Below, in pieces: positions 44,266 to 52,403 of a stretch of 64,000 nt of DNA. The DNA is from Salinirubellus salinus (GTDB lineage: Archaea; Halobacteriota; Halobacteria; Halobacteriales; Haloarculaceae). The DNA lies in NCBI RefSeq assembly GCF_025231485.1, contig NZ_CP104003.1:2728001-2792000 (forward strand), given 5' to 3'. The first letter of the stretch is position 1; the number at the start of each line of letters is the position of its first letter. A program made the position numbers and the translations under genes. The notes under the pieces are model-generated. The model worked only from the letters and a program-made list of their open reading frames with translations, did not search any database and was not told the DNA's origin.

Positions 44266-45996
44266 TCAGAAGGCCCCGGGGACGAACAAGTACGCGAACA
44301 CCAGCGTCAGGATACCACTCGCGACGGCGTAATAGACGAGAGGGATGAGCTCGAGGCGGATCACCCGCCCCTCCTGACCCACGAGTCCGACGACGGCGAG
44401 AGCGGCGACCACGTTGTGGATGGCGACCAGATTACCGATGGCCCCACCGACCGCCTGTGCACCGACGACGACCTGCGTCGGCACACTGAGGTTCTGCGCC
44501 GCGTTGAACTGGAACGTCCCGAACAGGATGTCACTCACCGTGTTCGAGCCCGCGATGAACGCCCCGAACGCGCCCACGAGGGCGGCGAAGAACGGGTAGA
44601 TGGCACCGGCGACGTTCGCCGTCAGGTCCGAGAGGATGACGAGCATGCTGTCTAGCTCGCCGGCCTGCCCGGAGTTGATCATTATCTGGACGGTCGCGAC
44701 CGCGAACCACAGCGCGATGACGGCGGGGAGAATCTTCTCCCCGGTCTCGCGCCAGGCGGCCCGCACGCCGCTCGAGTCCATCCCGTGCAGCGTGTACGTG
44801 ACGGCGCTGACGAACACGAAGATGGCACCGGGGAGGTACAGCGTCCGGAACGAGCCACCGAGACCGGTCCCGAGGATGTCGTTCCACGCGATGACGAGGT
44901 TCTGCTGCAGGAAGTCCTGAAGCGGCGACCAGACCCGGGTCACGACGAGGAGGCCCGCGGTGAGGACGTACGGCGCCCACGCCATCCCGAGCGACATCCC
45001 CTGGTTCGAGCCGGCCTGGACGGTGCCGCCGTCGGCGGCGACCGCCGGCTCTTCGTCACTGACGCTCTCGCCGGGTTCGATGTCGCCAACCCAGTGGGAC
45101 GGCCAGGCCTCTCGCGGGGCGAAATCCCACTCCTCGTCGGGCAGGAAGTAGCCGGCTCGGAGCGTCGCGGCCGTGACGAACAGCCCGATCATCGCCCCCA
45201 GCAGCGCCGGGAACGTCGGGCCCAGGAAGTACGCCGTCAGCCAGTAGGGGACGGCGAACGCCGCCCACGCGAACAGGGTCAGCGGCAGCACCTCCAGTGC
45301 CGGCCTGATGGACCGCTGCTCGCCGAAGAAACGCGTCATCATCGCGACGCCGATGAACGGCAGGACGATGCCGACGATGGCGTGGATGCTCGCCGCCCAG
45401 ACGGCGATATCCGCGACGTACTGTGTCACGGTGAGCCCCTGTCCCTCGATGGCTGCCTGGATCTGCTCGTTCTGACTGAACACCTCCTCCAACCCGATGA
45501 TGAGTGGCGTCCCGACGGCCCCGAACGTGATGGCCATGATGTTCCCCGTCAGCGCGACCACGACGGCGGCCAGCGGTGGGAACCCGAGACCGACCAGCAG
45601 CGGTCCGACGATGGCTGCGGGGGTGCCGAACCCCGCAGCCCCCTCGATGAACGACCCCATCAGGAACACCAGCAGGACGACCTGGACACGCCGGTCGTCG
45701 CTGATGGAGGAGAACCCCGCGTTGATGACGTCGAACGCGCCCGATTGCTTCAGCGTGAACAACAACAGTATCGCGCCGAAGACGATCCAGAGTATCTCCG
45801 TCGCCGTGAACACGCCGGCGATGGAGGCAGCGGCGATGAGTTCGGGTGACATCCCCCAGCCGATGACCCCCACTGCCACGGCGATCAGCCAGGCGATGGG
45901 CATCGTGACCGTCGCCGGCTGGTACAACACGACCATGATGACCGTGATGGCGACCAGCGGTAACAGCGCCATCAGGACGAGGGACGCATCAGCCAT
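44266..45996 (-). CDS. lctP: L-lactate permease (LctP family)
   Basis: 576 residues, a dozen or more membrane segments. LctP family motifs include FIEGAAGFGTPAAIVGPLLV, GFPPLAAVVVALTGNIMAIT, FGAVGTPLIIG and, near the end, AFIAGSNTVSDILFG with QNLSVPTQVVVGAQAVGGAI. It imports lactate (and possibly glycolate) with a proton or ion. It belongs with the D-lactate dehydrogenase and the Lut genes upstream on the same strand, but has its own TATA element at 46145-46154. Confidence 0.94.
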   Translation of the reverse strand: MADASLVLMALLPLVAITVIMVVLYQPATVTMPIAWLIAVAVGVIGWGMSPELIAAASIAGVFTATEILWIVFGAILLLFTLKQSGAFDVINAGFSSISDDRRVQVVLLVFLMGSFIEGAAGFGTPAAIVGPLLVGLGFPPLAAVVVALTGNIMAITFGAVGTPLIIGLEEVFSQNEQIQAAIEGQGLTVTQYVADIAVWAASIHAIVGIVLPFIGVAMMTRFFGEQRSIRPALEVLPLTLFAWAAFAVPYWLTAYFLGPTFPALLGAMIGLFVTAATLRAGYFLPDEEWDFAPREAWPSHWVGDIEPGESVSDEEPAVAADGGTVQAGSNQGMSLGMAWAPYVLTAGLLVVTRVWSPLQDFLQQNLVIAWNDILGTGLGGSFRTLYLPGAIFVFVSAVTYTLHGMDSSGVRAAWRETGEKILPAVIALWFAVATVQIMINSGQAGELDSMLVILSDLTANVAGAIYPFFAALVGAFGAFIAGSNTVSDILFGTFQFNAAQNLSVPTQVVVGAQAVGGAIGNLVAIHNVVAALAVVGLVGQEGRVIRLELIPLVYYAVASGILTLVFAYLFVPGAF

Positions 45997-46117
45997 CGGT
46001 CACACCCCCGGCCCAGACGGCGTCAGATACCGTGGCACTCGTTCCGGTCTCGCCGCGATCGCTCGGGCGAGGGGCGATTCGACTAGCCGCCCGCAGAGGG
46101 TTGTCACTGGTTCCCAT
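45989..46117 (-). CDS. Possible 42-residue leader ORF before lctP
   Basis: A frame from the ATG at 46117 (MGTSDNPLRAASRIA) to a TGA that overlaps the lctP start by 8 bp. Its start is about 32 nt after the TATA centre, so it is near the expected 5' end of the transcript, while lctP itself would have a leader of more than 120 nt. Composition is Arg/Ser/Gly-rich and no family is recognised. It may be a coupled leader peptide or chance. Confidence 0.3.
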   Translation of the reverse strand: MGTSDNPLRAASRIAPRPSDRGETGTSATVSDAVWAGGVTDG

Positions 46118-46144
46118 GCGGCTCGACGTGGTGACCGATTCAAG

Positions 46145-46154
46145 TTATAATTAA
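46145..46154 (-). promoter_or_regulatory. TATA element of lctP
   Basis: The plus strand reads TTATAATTAA; predicted transcription toward lower coordinates starts near 46123. Confidence 0.6.
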
Positions 46155-46295
46155 CGGTGATAAACACCCCCGTGGCGACGTGGCTCTCGGGGGACCGACA
46201 CGCGCCGTCACGGCCGGGCGAGCCCCACGAGTGCGACACGAGCGACGAGGAGTCGGGCAGTCCGGCGAACGAACGTCGAGGAGCTGGGCAGTCGG

Positions 46296-49200
46296 TCAGT
46301 CGGTCAGTGCCGCCGCGAGCTTCTCGACCGGATGGGGGGGCTCGCCGTCCGCGCCGTGGTCGGCGAGCTGCGAGCGACAGGAGGCACCGGGGGCGACAAC
46401 CGTCTCCGCAGGCGACTCGTCGACCTGCTCGAACAGTTCCCCCGCGATGGCCTTGCTCATCGAGTAGTGTTCGGCCTGGTAGCCGAACGACCCGGCCATC
46501 CCGCAACAGCCCGAGTCGAGGGCGTCGACCTCGTAGCCAGCCCGCCGGAGCACGCCGACGACGTGGTGGTCCTTCTGGGTGGCCTTCTGCTGGCAGTGGC
46601 CGTGGTAGGTCAGCGACTCCGCGGGATCGTCGAACTCGACGCTCTCGTCGAGGCGGAACCGGTCGAGGTACTCGAAGACGCCATAGGTGTTCGCCGCGAC
46701 CCGCTCGACGTCCTCGCCCGAGAGCAGGTCGCGATAGTCGAGCTGGTACATCACGGCGTCCGACGGCTCGACGGTCACCACGTCCCAGCCATCCTCGACG
46801 CGGGGAGCGAGCGCGTCGACGTTCTCGCGGGCCGTGGCCCGGGCGTGGTCGAGCATGCTCTTCGAGAACGCCGGCCGGCCACTGTCGCCGACGTCGGTCG
46901 GGACCCGCACGTGGACGCCCGCGGCTTCGAGTGCCCGCACGGCGGCCATCCCGACCGCCGGGTGACTGTAGTTGGTGTACGGGTCCGCGAGCAGGAGCGC
47001 CCGCCGCTCGGCCTCAGCAGCCGGCACCGAGGTCCCACCGTGTGCCCGCCACCGGTCGCGGAACGTCCGGCGGTGGAACGCGGGGAACGACCGCTCTCGA
47101 GCGATTCCGACGGTCCGTTCCATCAGCCAGCCCACGCCGGGCGCGTCCATCACCCAGTTCGAGACGGGCGCGAAGGTGCTCCCGAGCGAGAGGACGTCCT
47201 CGACGTTGGCGAACAGTCGGTCACGGAGGGTGACCCCCTCGCGCTGGTGGTACTCGTGGACCACCTCGGCCTTGAGCTTCGCCATGTCGACGCCGCTCGG
47301 GCAGTCCCGCTTGCACCCCTTGCACCCGATACAGAGGTCGAGCACCTCGTGGACGAACTCCTCGTCGAACGGGTCGGCAGGCAGGTCACCCCCCATCGCC
47401 TCGCGGAGCATGTTCGCCCGTCCCCGGGTCGAGGTGATCTCCTCCTCCGCGGCCCGGTAGGTCGGACACATCACCCCGCCGGTCGTCTCCTGGTGGCCGG
47501 TACAGCCCGCACAGCCGTGACAGAGTTCGACCATCCCCTGGAACTCGTTCTCGTTCGACCAGTCGAGCACCGGCTCGAAGTCGGCGGCGAAGCTGTACTC
47601 GGGCCCGTAGCGGAGGTCGTCGGTCAGGTCGGGCGTCCCACAGACGGAGCCGGGGTTGAGCAGCCAGTCGGGGTCGAACGTCGACTTCAGGTCGCGGAAC
47701 GCCTCCCAGAGCCGCTCACCGTACAGTTTCCGGTTCCACCGGGTCCGGGCCTTGCCGTCGCCGTGCTCGCCGGAGACCGACCCACCGTACTCGATGACGA
47801 GGTCCGACACCGCGTCGGCGAGGGCCGCCATCGTCTCGATCCCGTCATCGTCCTTGAGGTTCAGCAACGGCCGGATGTGCAGGACGCCCGGCCCGGCGTG
47901 CGCGTAGTAGGCCGCGAACGTGTCGTACTCGGCGAACAGCTCCTGCAGGTCGGCGACGTACTCGGGGAGGTGCTCCGGCGGCACCGCGGTGTCCTCGATG
48001 AACGGCCAGTGTTTCTCGTCGCTCGTCCGGGAGAGCAGGATGGGGAGGCCGGCCTTGCGCATCTTCCAGAACTTCGCCTGGCGGTCGTCGTCGTAGGCCT
48101 CCAGCGCGTCGACGGCGTGGGTCGAGGGGGTGGTGCCCACGTCGGCCGCCTCGGCGCTCGAGTGCCCCTCGGGGAGGCGGTCGGCGAGCAGGGCCTCGAC
48201 CTTCTCACGGGCCGCGGCCGGCGAGTCGGCGTAGAACTCGACGAGCAAGGTCGAGTCCGTCCCCTCGGGGAGTGTGTCCACCAGATCGGCGAACTCCGGG
48301 GTGTCGCGAGCCAGGTCGAGGAGCACGTCGTCCATCACCTCGACGGCCGAGGGGTCGTGTTCGAGGATAGGCGCGACGTCGCGCATCGCCGGCAACACCC
48401 CGTCGTAGGTCAGCATCGCGATGGCCGTCGCCTCGGGTTTCGGGACCAGCGACACCGCCGCCTCGGTGACGATGGCGAGGGTCCCCTCGCTCCCGGCCAG
48501 CAACCGCCCGAGATTGACCGCATCGTGTTCCCTGGCGTTCTCGAGCAGGTGGTCGAGGTTGTAGCCCGAGACGTTCCGTTTCAGGTCCGGGTAGCGGGCG
48601 TCGATCTCCTCGGCCTCCTCGTCGAGGATGCGGGCGACCGCCGCGTGGATGCGCGCCTCGAGGTCGCCGTCGGGGTCGGCTCGTTCGTGGAGTTCGTCCA
48701 GCTCCACCCAGCCGAACTCCGTCACCGTGCCGTCGGCCAGCACCACCTCGCACGACTCGACGTACGCGTCGGTCTTGCCGTACTGGAGCGAGTGGGCACC
48801 GGTCGTGTTGTTACCGATGGCCCCGCCGAGCACGCTCTTGTCGCCCCACGCCGGGTCGGGGGCGAACTTCAGGCCGTGGGGCTCGAGACGGTCGTTGAGT
48901 CGGGCGAGGGTGATACCCGCCTGCGCACGAGCGGTCCGACCGTCCGGGTCGACGTCGAGGAACGCGTCCATGTGCCGCTTGAAGTCGAGGACGACCGCCT
49001 CGTTGACGGCCTGCCCCGCCAGACTCGTCCCGCCGCCTCGTGGCAAGACCGGTATCCCCTCCTCGGCACAGTACCGCATCACCGCCGCGACGTCGTCGGT
49101 CGAGACCGGGGCGACCACGCCGATGGGGAGTTGTTCGTAGGCGCTGGCGTCGGTGGCGTACAGGGTCCGGGTGTAGCTGTCGAACCGCACGTCGCCCTCC

Positions 49201-49328
49201 ACCCGGCGTTCGAGGGCCGCGAGGAGGTCCGGCCGTTCGACAGCCGCGCCCTGGTAGTCGTAGTCGGTACGCGGGTCCGTCGCCGGGTCGGCCGGAGACC
49301 CACCCGACTGTTGGTGGCTGTCACTCAT
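46296..49328 (-). CDS. D-lactate dehydrogenase-type fusion: FAD oxidase + 4Fe-4S + CCG domains
   Basis: 1010 residues from the ATG at 49328. N-terminal FAD_binding_4 domain (VLPRGGGTSLAGQAVNEAVV, GGAIGNNTTGAHSLQYGKTD), then the FAD-oxidase C-terminal domain (AYYAHAGPGVLHIRPLLNLK, GGSVSGEHGDGKARTRWNR). The iron-sulfur part has HGCAGCTGHQETTGGVMCPT and CIGCKGCKRDCPSGVDMAKL. A CCG-type domain ends it (YHGHCQQKATQ, SGCCGMAGSFGYQ, APGASCRSQL). This single-chain plan is that of quinone-linked D-lactate dehydrogenases with an iron-sulfur tail. It follows lutC and the Lut fusion, with its own TATA element. Confidence 0.92.
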   Translation of the reverse strand: MSDSHQQSGGSPADPATDPRTDYDYQGAAVERPDLLAALERRVEGDVRFDSYTRTLYATDASAYEQLPIGVVAPVSTDDVAAVMRYCAEEGIPVLPRGGGTSLAGQAVNEAVVLDFKRHMDAFLDVDPDGRTARAQAGITLARLNDRLEPHGLKFAPDPAWGDKSVLGGAIGNNTTGAHSLQYGKTDAYVESCEVVLADGTVTEFGWVELDELHERADPDGDLEARIHAAVARILDEEAEEIDARYPDLKRNVSGYNLDHLLENAREHDAVNLGRLLAGSEGTLAIVTEAAVSLVPKPEATAIAMLTYDGVLPAMRDVAPILEHDPSAVEVMDDVLLDLARDTPEFADLVDTLPEGTDSTLLVEFYADSPAAAREKVEALLADRLPEGHSSAEAADVGTTPSTHAVDALEAYDDDRQAKFWKMRKAGLPILLSRTSDEKHWPFIEDTAVPPEHLPEYVADLQELFAEYDTFAAYYAHAGPGVLHIRPLLNLKDDDGIETMAALADAVSDLVIEYGGSVSGEHGDGKARTRWNRKLYGERLWEAFRDLKSTFDPDWLLNPGSVCGTPDLTDDLRYGPEYSFAADFEPVLDWSNENEFQGMVELCHGCAGCTGHQETTGGVMCPTYRAAEEEITSTRGRANMLREAMGGDLPADPFDEEFVHEVLDLCIGCKGCKRDCPSGVDMAKLKAEVVHEYHQREGVTLRDRLFANVEDVLSLGSTFAPVSNWVMDAPGVGWLMERTVGIARERSFPAFHRRTFRDRWRAHGGTSVPAAEAERRALLLADPYTNYSHPAVGMAAVRALEAAGVHVRVPTDVGDSGRPAFSKSMLDHARATARENVDALAPRVEDGWDVVTVEPSDAVMYQLDYRDLLSGEDVERVAANTYGVFEYLDRFRLDESVEFDDPAESLTYHGHCQQKATQKDHHVVGVLRRAGYEVDALDSGCCGMAGSFGYQAEHYSMSKAIAGELFEQVDESPAETVVAPGASCRSQLADHGADGEPPHPVEKLAAALTD

Positions 49329-49366
49329 TTGCACTCCGAGTGGCGTGGTAGTGACGGCTCCGGGGT

Positions 49367-49377
49367 CTTAAATTATT
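49367..49377 (-). promoter_or_regulatory. TATA element of the D-lactate dehydrogenase gene
   Basis: CTTAAATTATT on the plus strand. The predicted start is near 49346, 18 nt before the ATG, so the gene can be read independently of the Lut genes. Confidence 0.6.
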
Positions 49378-49416
49378 GGTAGTGAGTGACAGGCACGCCG
49401 GTCGCCCTCACGGGTC

Positions 49417-49440
49417 ACCGACCGACCGACCGACCGACCG
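49417..49440. repeat. (ACCG)6 simple repeat
   Basis: Six perfect ACCG units, directly followed by TCGGCCGGCC. It lies between the Lut fusion stop and the D-lactate dehydrogenase promoter. Such tetranucleotide runs can vary in length. Confidence 0.9.
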
Positions 49441-49464
49441 TCGGCCGGCCCGCGGACACCCCGT

Positions 49465-51681
49465 TCAGTCCCCGCCGTCGGGGGCGAGGAGTTCCACGGG
49501 GTGTCGCGGCGGGTCCCCGAGCAGGTCCTCCAGCTGGTCGGTGCAGGAGGTGCCGCTGGCCACGACGTGGTCGGCCTCGAGCGACCGGAACTGCTCGCCG
49601 AGGTTCTCCCCCACGTCCATCGAGAGGTCGTAGTACTGTTCTTTGTAGCCGAACGAGCCGGCCATCCCGCAGCACTCGACGTCGCTCGTGGTCACCTCGT
49701 AGCCCCGCTGTTCGAGGACGGCGACGGTGTACTCCGCCAGCCCCATCGTCCGTTGCTGGCAGTGACTGTGGTAGGCGACCGACGCCGGTCCGCCGGCCGA
49801 CGCGAGCGCGTCGGCGTCGGCCCCGTTCGCCACCAGCCCGTAGACGTACTCGACGGCCTCGTAGCTGTGCTCGGCGAGGGGTTCGTACGCCTCGGCGGGC
49901 AGCAGGTGCGCGTAGTCCTCGCGGAACATCGCGAGGTCACTCGGCTCCAGGACCACCACGTCGTAGCCGTCCTCGACGTACGGCCCGAGCGCGTCGGCGA
50001 CCCGCTCGGCCTTCGACCGGGCGGTGGCGATCATCCCCTGTGAGAGGGGGGCGCGGCCAGCGCCCGGGGCCCGCGGGACGACCACCTCGACGCCGAGGGC
50101 CTCCAGTGTCCGGACGGCGGCCTTCCCCCGCTCGACCAGCATGTGGTTGGTGTAGACGTCGGGGTAGAAGACGGCCTTGCGCTCCGGGTCCGCGGGCACC
50201 CGGGAGTCCCGGTCATCGAACCAGTCGACGAGCGTCTCGCGCTGGAAGGCGGGAAACTCCCGCCGGCGGTCGACCCCGACCGTGCGTTCGAGCAGTCCCT
50301 TGACCGGGCCAGCGTTCGCCACCCAGTTCGAGAGGGGCGCGAACGTGCTCCCGAGCTTCGCCAGCGTCTCGAAGTTGCCGAACAGCCGCTTCTGGAGCTC
50401 CGGCCCGCCGCCGGACTCGGCGTCCGGGGTCAGGCCGTCGACGAGGAAGTCGAACTGGCCGGCGTCCCCCGAGCGGTTGATGCGGTCGCGGACCACCGTG
50501 TTGATCCACGGGATGTCGATCTTCACGGGGCAGGCCTCGACACAGCGCGAGCAGCCCGTACAGAGGTCGTTGAACTCGGCGGCGGTGTCCAGCCCCTCGA
50601 CGCCGGCCTCCCAGCCGGTGGCGATACCACCGGAGTACGTCTCCCCACCGAACGCGTGGCCCCCGACGGACTGGAAGTTCGCACACGTGTTCGAGCAGGC
50701 GCTACACCGGATGCAGTAGAGGGTCTCGCGCAAGGTGTCGTCCTCGCGCATCGCCAGCCGGCCGTTGTCGACGAGGACGAGGTGGAACTCCCGGTCGGGG
50801 CTCCCCTCGGTGATGGGCGTCTCGGGGTCGTCGAAGTCGACGGTCGGGGACTCGACCGGCGGCGTCAGCAGCGAGACGTAGCTCGTGATGTCCTGACCCG
50901 TCCCGGAGCGACCGATGAGTTCGACGAACGGCTGGAGGTCCTCGACGGACGGGACGACCTTCTCGACGCCCGCGACCGCGATGTGGGTGTCCGGGACGGT
51001 CACCGTCTTCCGGGCGTTGCCCTCGCTGGTGACCAGCGCCATCGTCCCCGTGTCGGCCGTGAGGAAGTTCGCGCCGGTCATCCCGACGTCGGCGCCCTTG
51101 ATGCGTTCGAGCAACTGCTCGCGGGCGAACATGGTGAGTTCCTCGGCCGTCTCCAGCGGCTCGTCGGGGTCGAAGCGCTCGTTGAACAGGGCCGCGATGC
51201 CCTCGCGGGACTTGTGGATGGCCGGGGCGACGATGTGGCTGGGGGACTCGTCGGCCACCTGGAGCACCCACTCACCGAGGTCTGTCTCCACGACGTCGAC
51301 GCCGCGGGCCTGGAGGTAGTCGTTGACCTCGATCTCCTCGCTGGTCATCGACTTGCTCTTGACGAGTCGCTCCGCGTCGCGGGCCTCGCAGACCTCGGCG
51401 ACGTACCGGTTGGCGTCGGCCGCGTCCTCGGCGACGTAGACCGTCCCACCGTTGGCCTCGACCGTCTCGGTCAGTTCCTCGAGGAGTTCGGGGAGCCGCT
51501 CGATGGCGTCCTCCTTTATCTCGCGGGCCTCCTGGCGGAGTCGCTGGTAGTCGTCGAGTTTGGCGACCGACTCGTACCGGCCGGTGTTGAACCCGCGGGT
51601 GTTCGTGGCGACGGCGTCGCCCTCCGTCTCGAGGAGTTCCCGGATGCGGGCGGCCTTCGCCTCGTGGCCTTTCGAACTCAT
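49465..51681 (-). CDS. LutB-LutA fusion: LUD domain, 4Fe-4S ferredoxin and CCG domain
   Basis: 738 residues from the ATG at 51681. The N-terminal LUD domain (about 20-310: VYVAEDAADANRYVAEVCEA, VKSKSMTSEEIEVNDYLQAR, VGMTGANFLTADTGTMALVT) is followed by two iron-sulfur motifs (CIRCSACSNTCANF, CTGCSRCVEACPVKIDIP). This is LutB/LldF. The last 300 residues are a CCG domain (YHSHCQQRTMG, VECCGMAGSFGYKE, SGTSCTDQLE), which is LutA/LldE in other organisms. So two subunits of the L-lactate-oxidising LutABC complex are joined. The ATG overlaps the lutC stop (ATGA). Confidence 0.92.
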   Translation of the reverse strand: MSSKGHEAKAARIRELLETEGDAVATNTRGFNTGRYESVAKLDDYQRLRQEAREIKEDAIERLPELLEELTETVEANGGTVYVAEDAADANRYVAEVCEARDAERLVKSKSMTSEEIEVNDYLQARGVDVVETDLGEWVLQVADESPSHIVAPAIHKSREGIAALFNERFDPDEPLETAEELTMFAREQLLERIKGADVGMTGANFLTADTGTMALVTSEGNARKTVTVPDTHIAVAGVEKVVPSVEDLQPFVELIGRSGTGQDITSYVSLLTPPVESPTVDFDDPETPITEGSPDREFHLVLVDNGRLAMREDDTLRETLYCIRCSACSNTCANFQSVGGHAFGGETYSGGIATGWEAGVEGLDTAAEFNDLCTGCSRCVEACPVKIDIPWINTVVRDRINRSGDAGQFDFLVDGLTPDAESGGGPELQKRLFGNFETLAKLGSTFAPLSNWVANAGPVKGLLERTVGVDRRREFPAFQRETLVDWFDDRDSRVPADPERKAVFYPDVYTNHMLVERGKAAVRTLEALGVEVVVPRAPGAGRAPLSQGMIATARSKAERVADALGPYVEDGYDVVVLEPSDLAMFREDYAHLLPAEAYEPLAEHSYEAVEYVYGLVANGADADALASAGGPASVAYHSHCQQRTMGLAEYTVAVLEQRGYEVTTSDVECCGMAGSFGYKEQYYDLSMDVGENLGEQFRSLEADHVVASGTSCTDQLEDLLGDPPRHPVELLAPDGGD

Positions 51682-52178
51682 CGCACCACCACCACGTCGA
51701 CCGCCTTCGGGCCGTGTGCGCCCTTCACGAGTTCGCCCATGTCGGCCGTCGCCGACGGGCCGGTCGCCAGGATGGCCGACCCGTACGTGGCACGGAACGT
51801 CTCGCCCAGCCGGTCGAACGCCGCCGCCATGTCGGGGAGGACGTCCGCCTCGCGCAGGACCGCGACGTGCCGGTCGGGAAACAGGCTCACCGGCTCGGTC
51901 CCGTCCGGGGTCGCCCGGAGCGCGATGCTCCCGTAGTCGGCGACGGCGAACGCCGCGGCGGTGACGCCCGTGACCGCCTCGTCCAGCTCGGCCGGCGTCG
52001 GGTCGGTCCGGACGTCCTCCGGGAGCGTCACGTCCGCCCACGGCAGTGCGGCACCGACCGCCGGCCGCTCGACCAGCGTCTCGATGGTGCTTGACGCGTC
52101 GGCGGCGGCGACCCGCGTGACCTCGACACCGAAGTCCGCGGCGCGCGAGGCGAACCGGTCGTAGGGCTCGGCCGTCAT
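51678..52178 (-). CDS. lutC: LutC-type LUD-domain protein
   Basis: 166 residues from the ATG at 52178 (MTAEPYDRF); a GTG at 52187 is possible. It is a LUD-domain protein: AAFAVADYGSIALRATPDGT, SLFPDRHVAVLREADVLPDM, ILATGPSATADMGELVKGAHGP. These are LutC/LldG features. With the following LutB-LutA fusion it completes a LutABC-type L-lactate oxidation system. It overlaps the fusion gene by 4 bp and is first in the operon; an ACATAGTT element on the minus strand near 52210 may be the promoter. Confidence 0.92.
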   Translation of the reverse strand: MTAEPYDRFASRAADFGVEVTRVAAADASSTIETLVERPAVGAALPWADVTLPEDVRTDPTPAELDEAVTGVTAAAFAVADYGSIALRATPDGTEPVSLFPDRHVAVLREADVLPDMAAAFDRLGETFRATYGSAILATGPSATADMGELVKGAHGPKAVDVVVVR

Positions 52179-52371
52179 CTCGGCCACACCGGGTCACCCC
52201 ACGGACAACTATGTGTTGGCATGACATGGAACAGTTCGAGTGGACGTACTTCTAAGTTGCGTCGGCCGACAGCCCGGGCGTCGACGGGCGGCGCCCGAGG
52301 ACCACGCCGAGGCCGCTCTACCCTCGCCGACGGCAGGGGGCCTCGGAGCGGGGCGACGGGGCCTGCAATAG

Positions 52372-52379
52372 CTATATCT
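52372..52379 (+). promoter_or_regulatory. TATA element of the first TIG-like paralog
   Basis: CTATATCT, centred about 28 nt before the ATG at 52404, giving an almost leaderless transcript, although a G-rich AAAGGGGG is also present upstream of the ATG. Confidence 0.6.
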
Positions 52380-52403
52380 GGGAAAACACGAAAGGGGGTA
52401 GAC

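Noticed and set aside
46332-49382. Plus-strand frame of about 1000 codons opposite the D-lactate dehydrogenase
   Set aside because: Mirror frame of a gene with clear FAD, iron-sulfur and CCG motifs.
49417-49440. ACCG run as a CRISPR-like or regulatory array
   Set aside because: Simple tetranucleotide repeat without spacers; no cas gene in the window.
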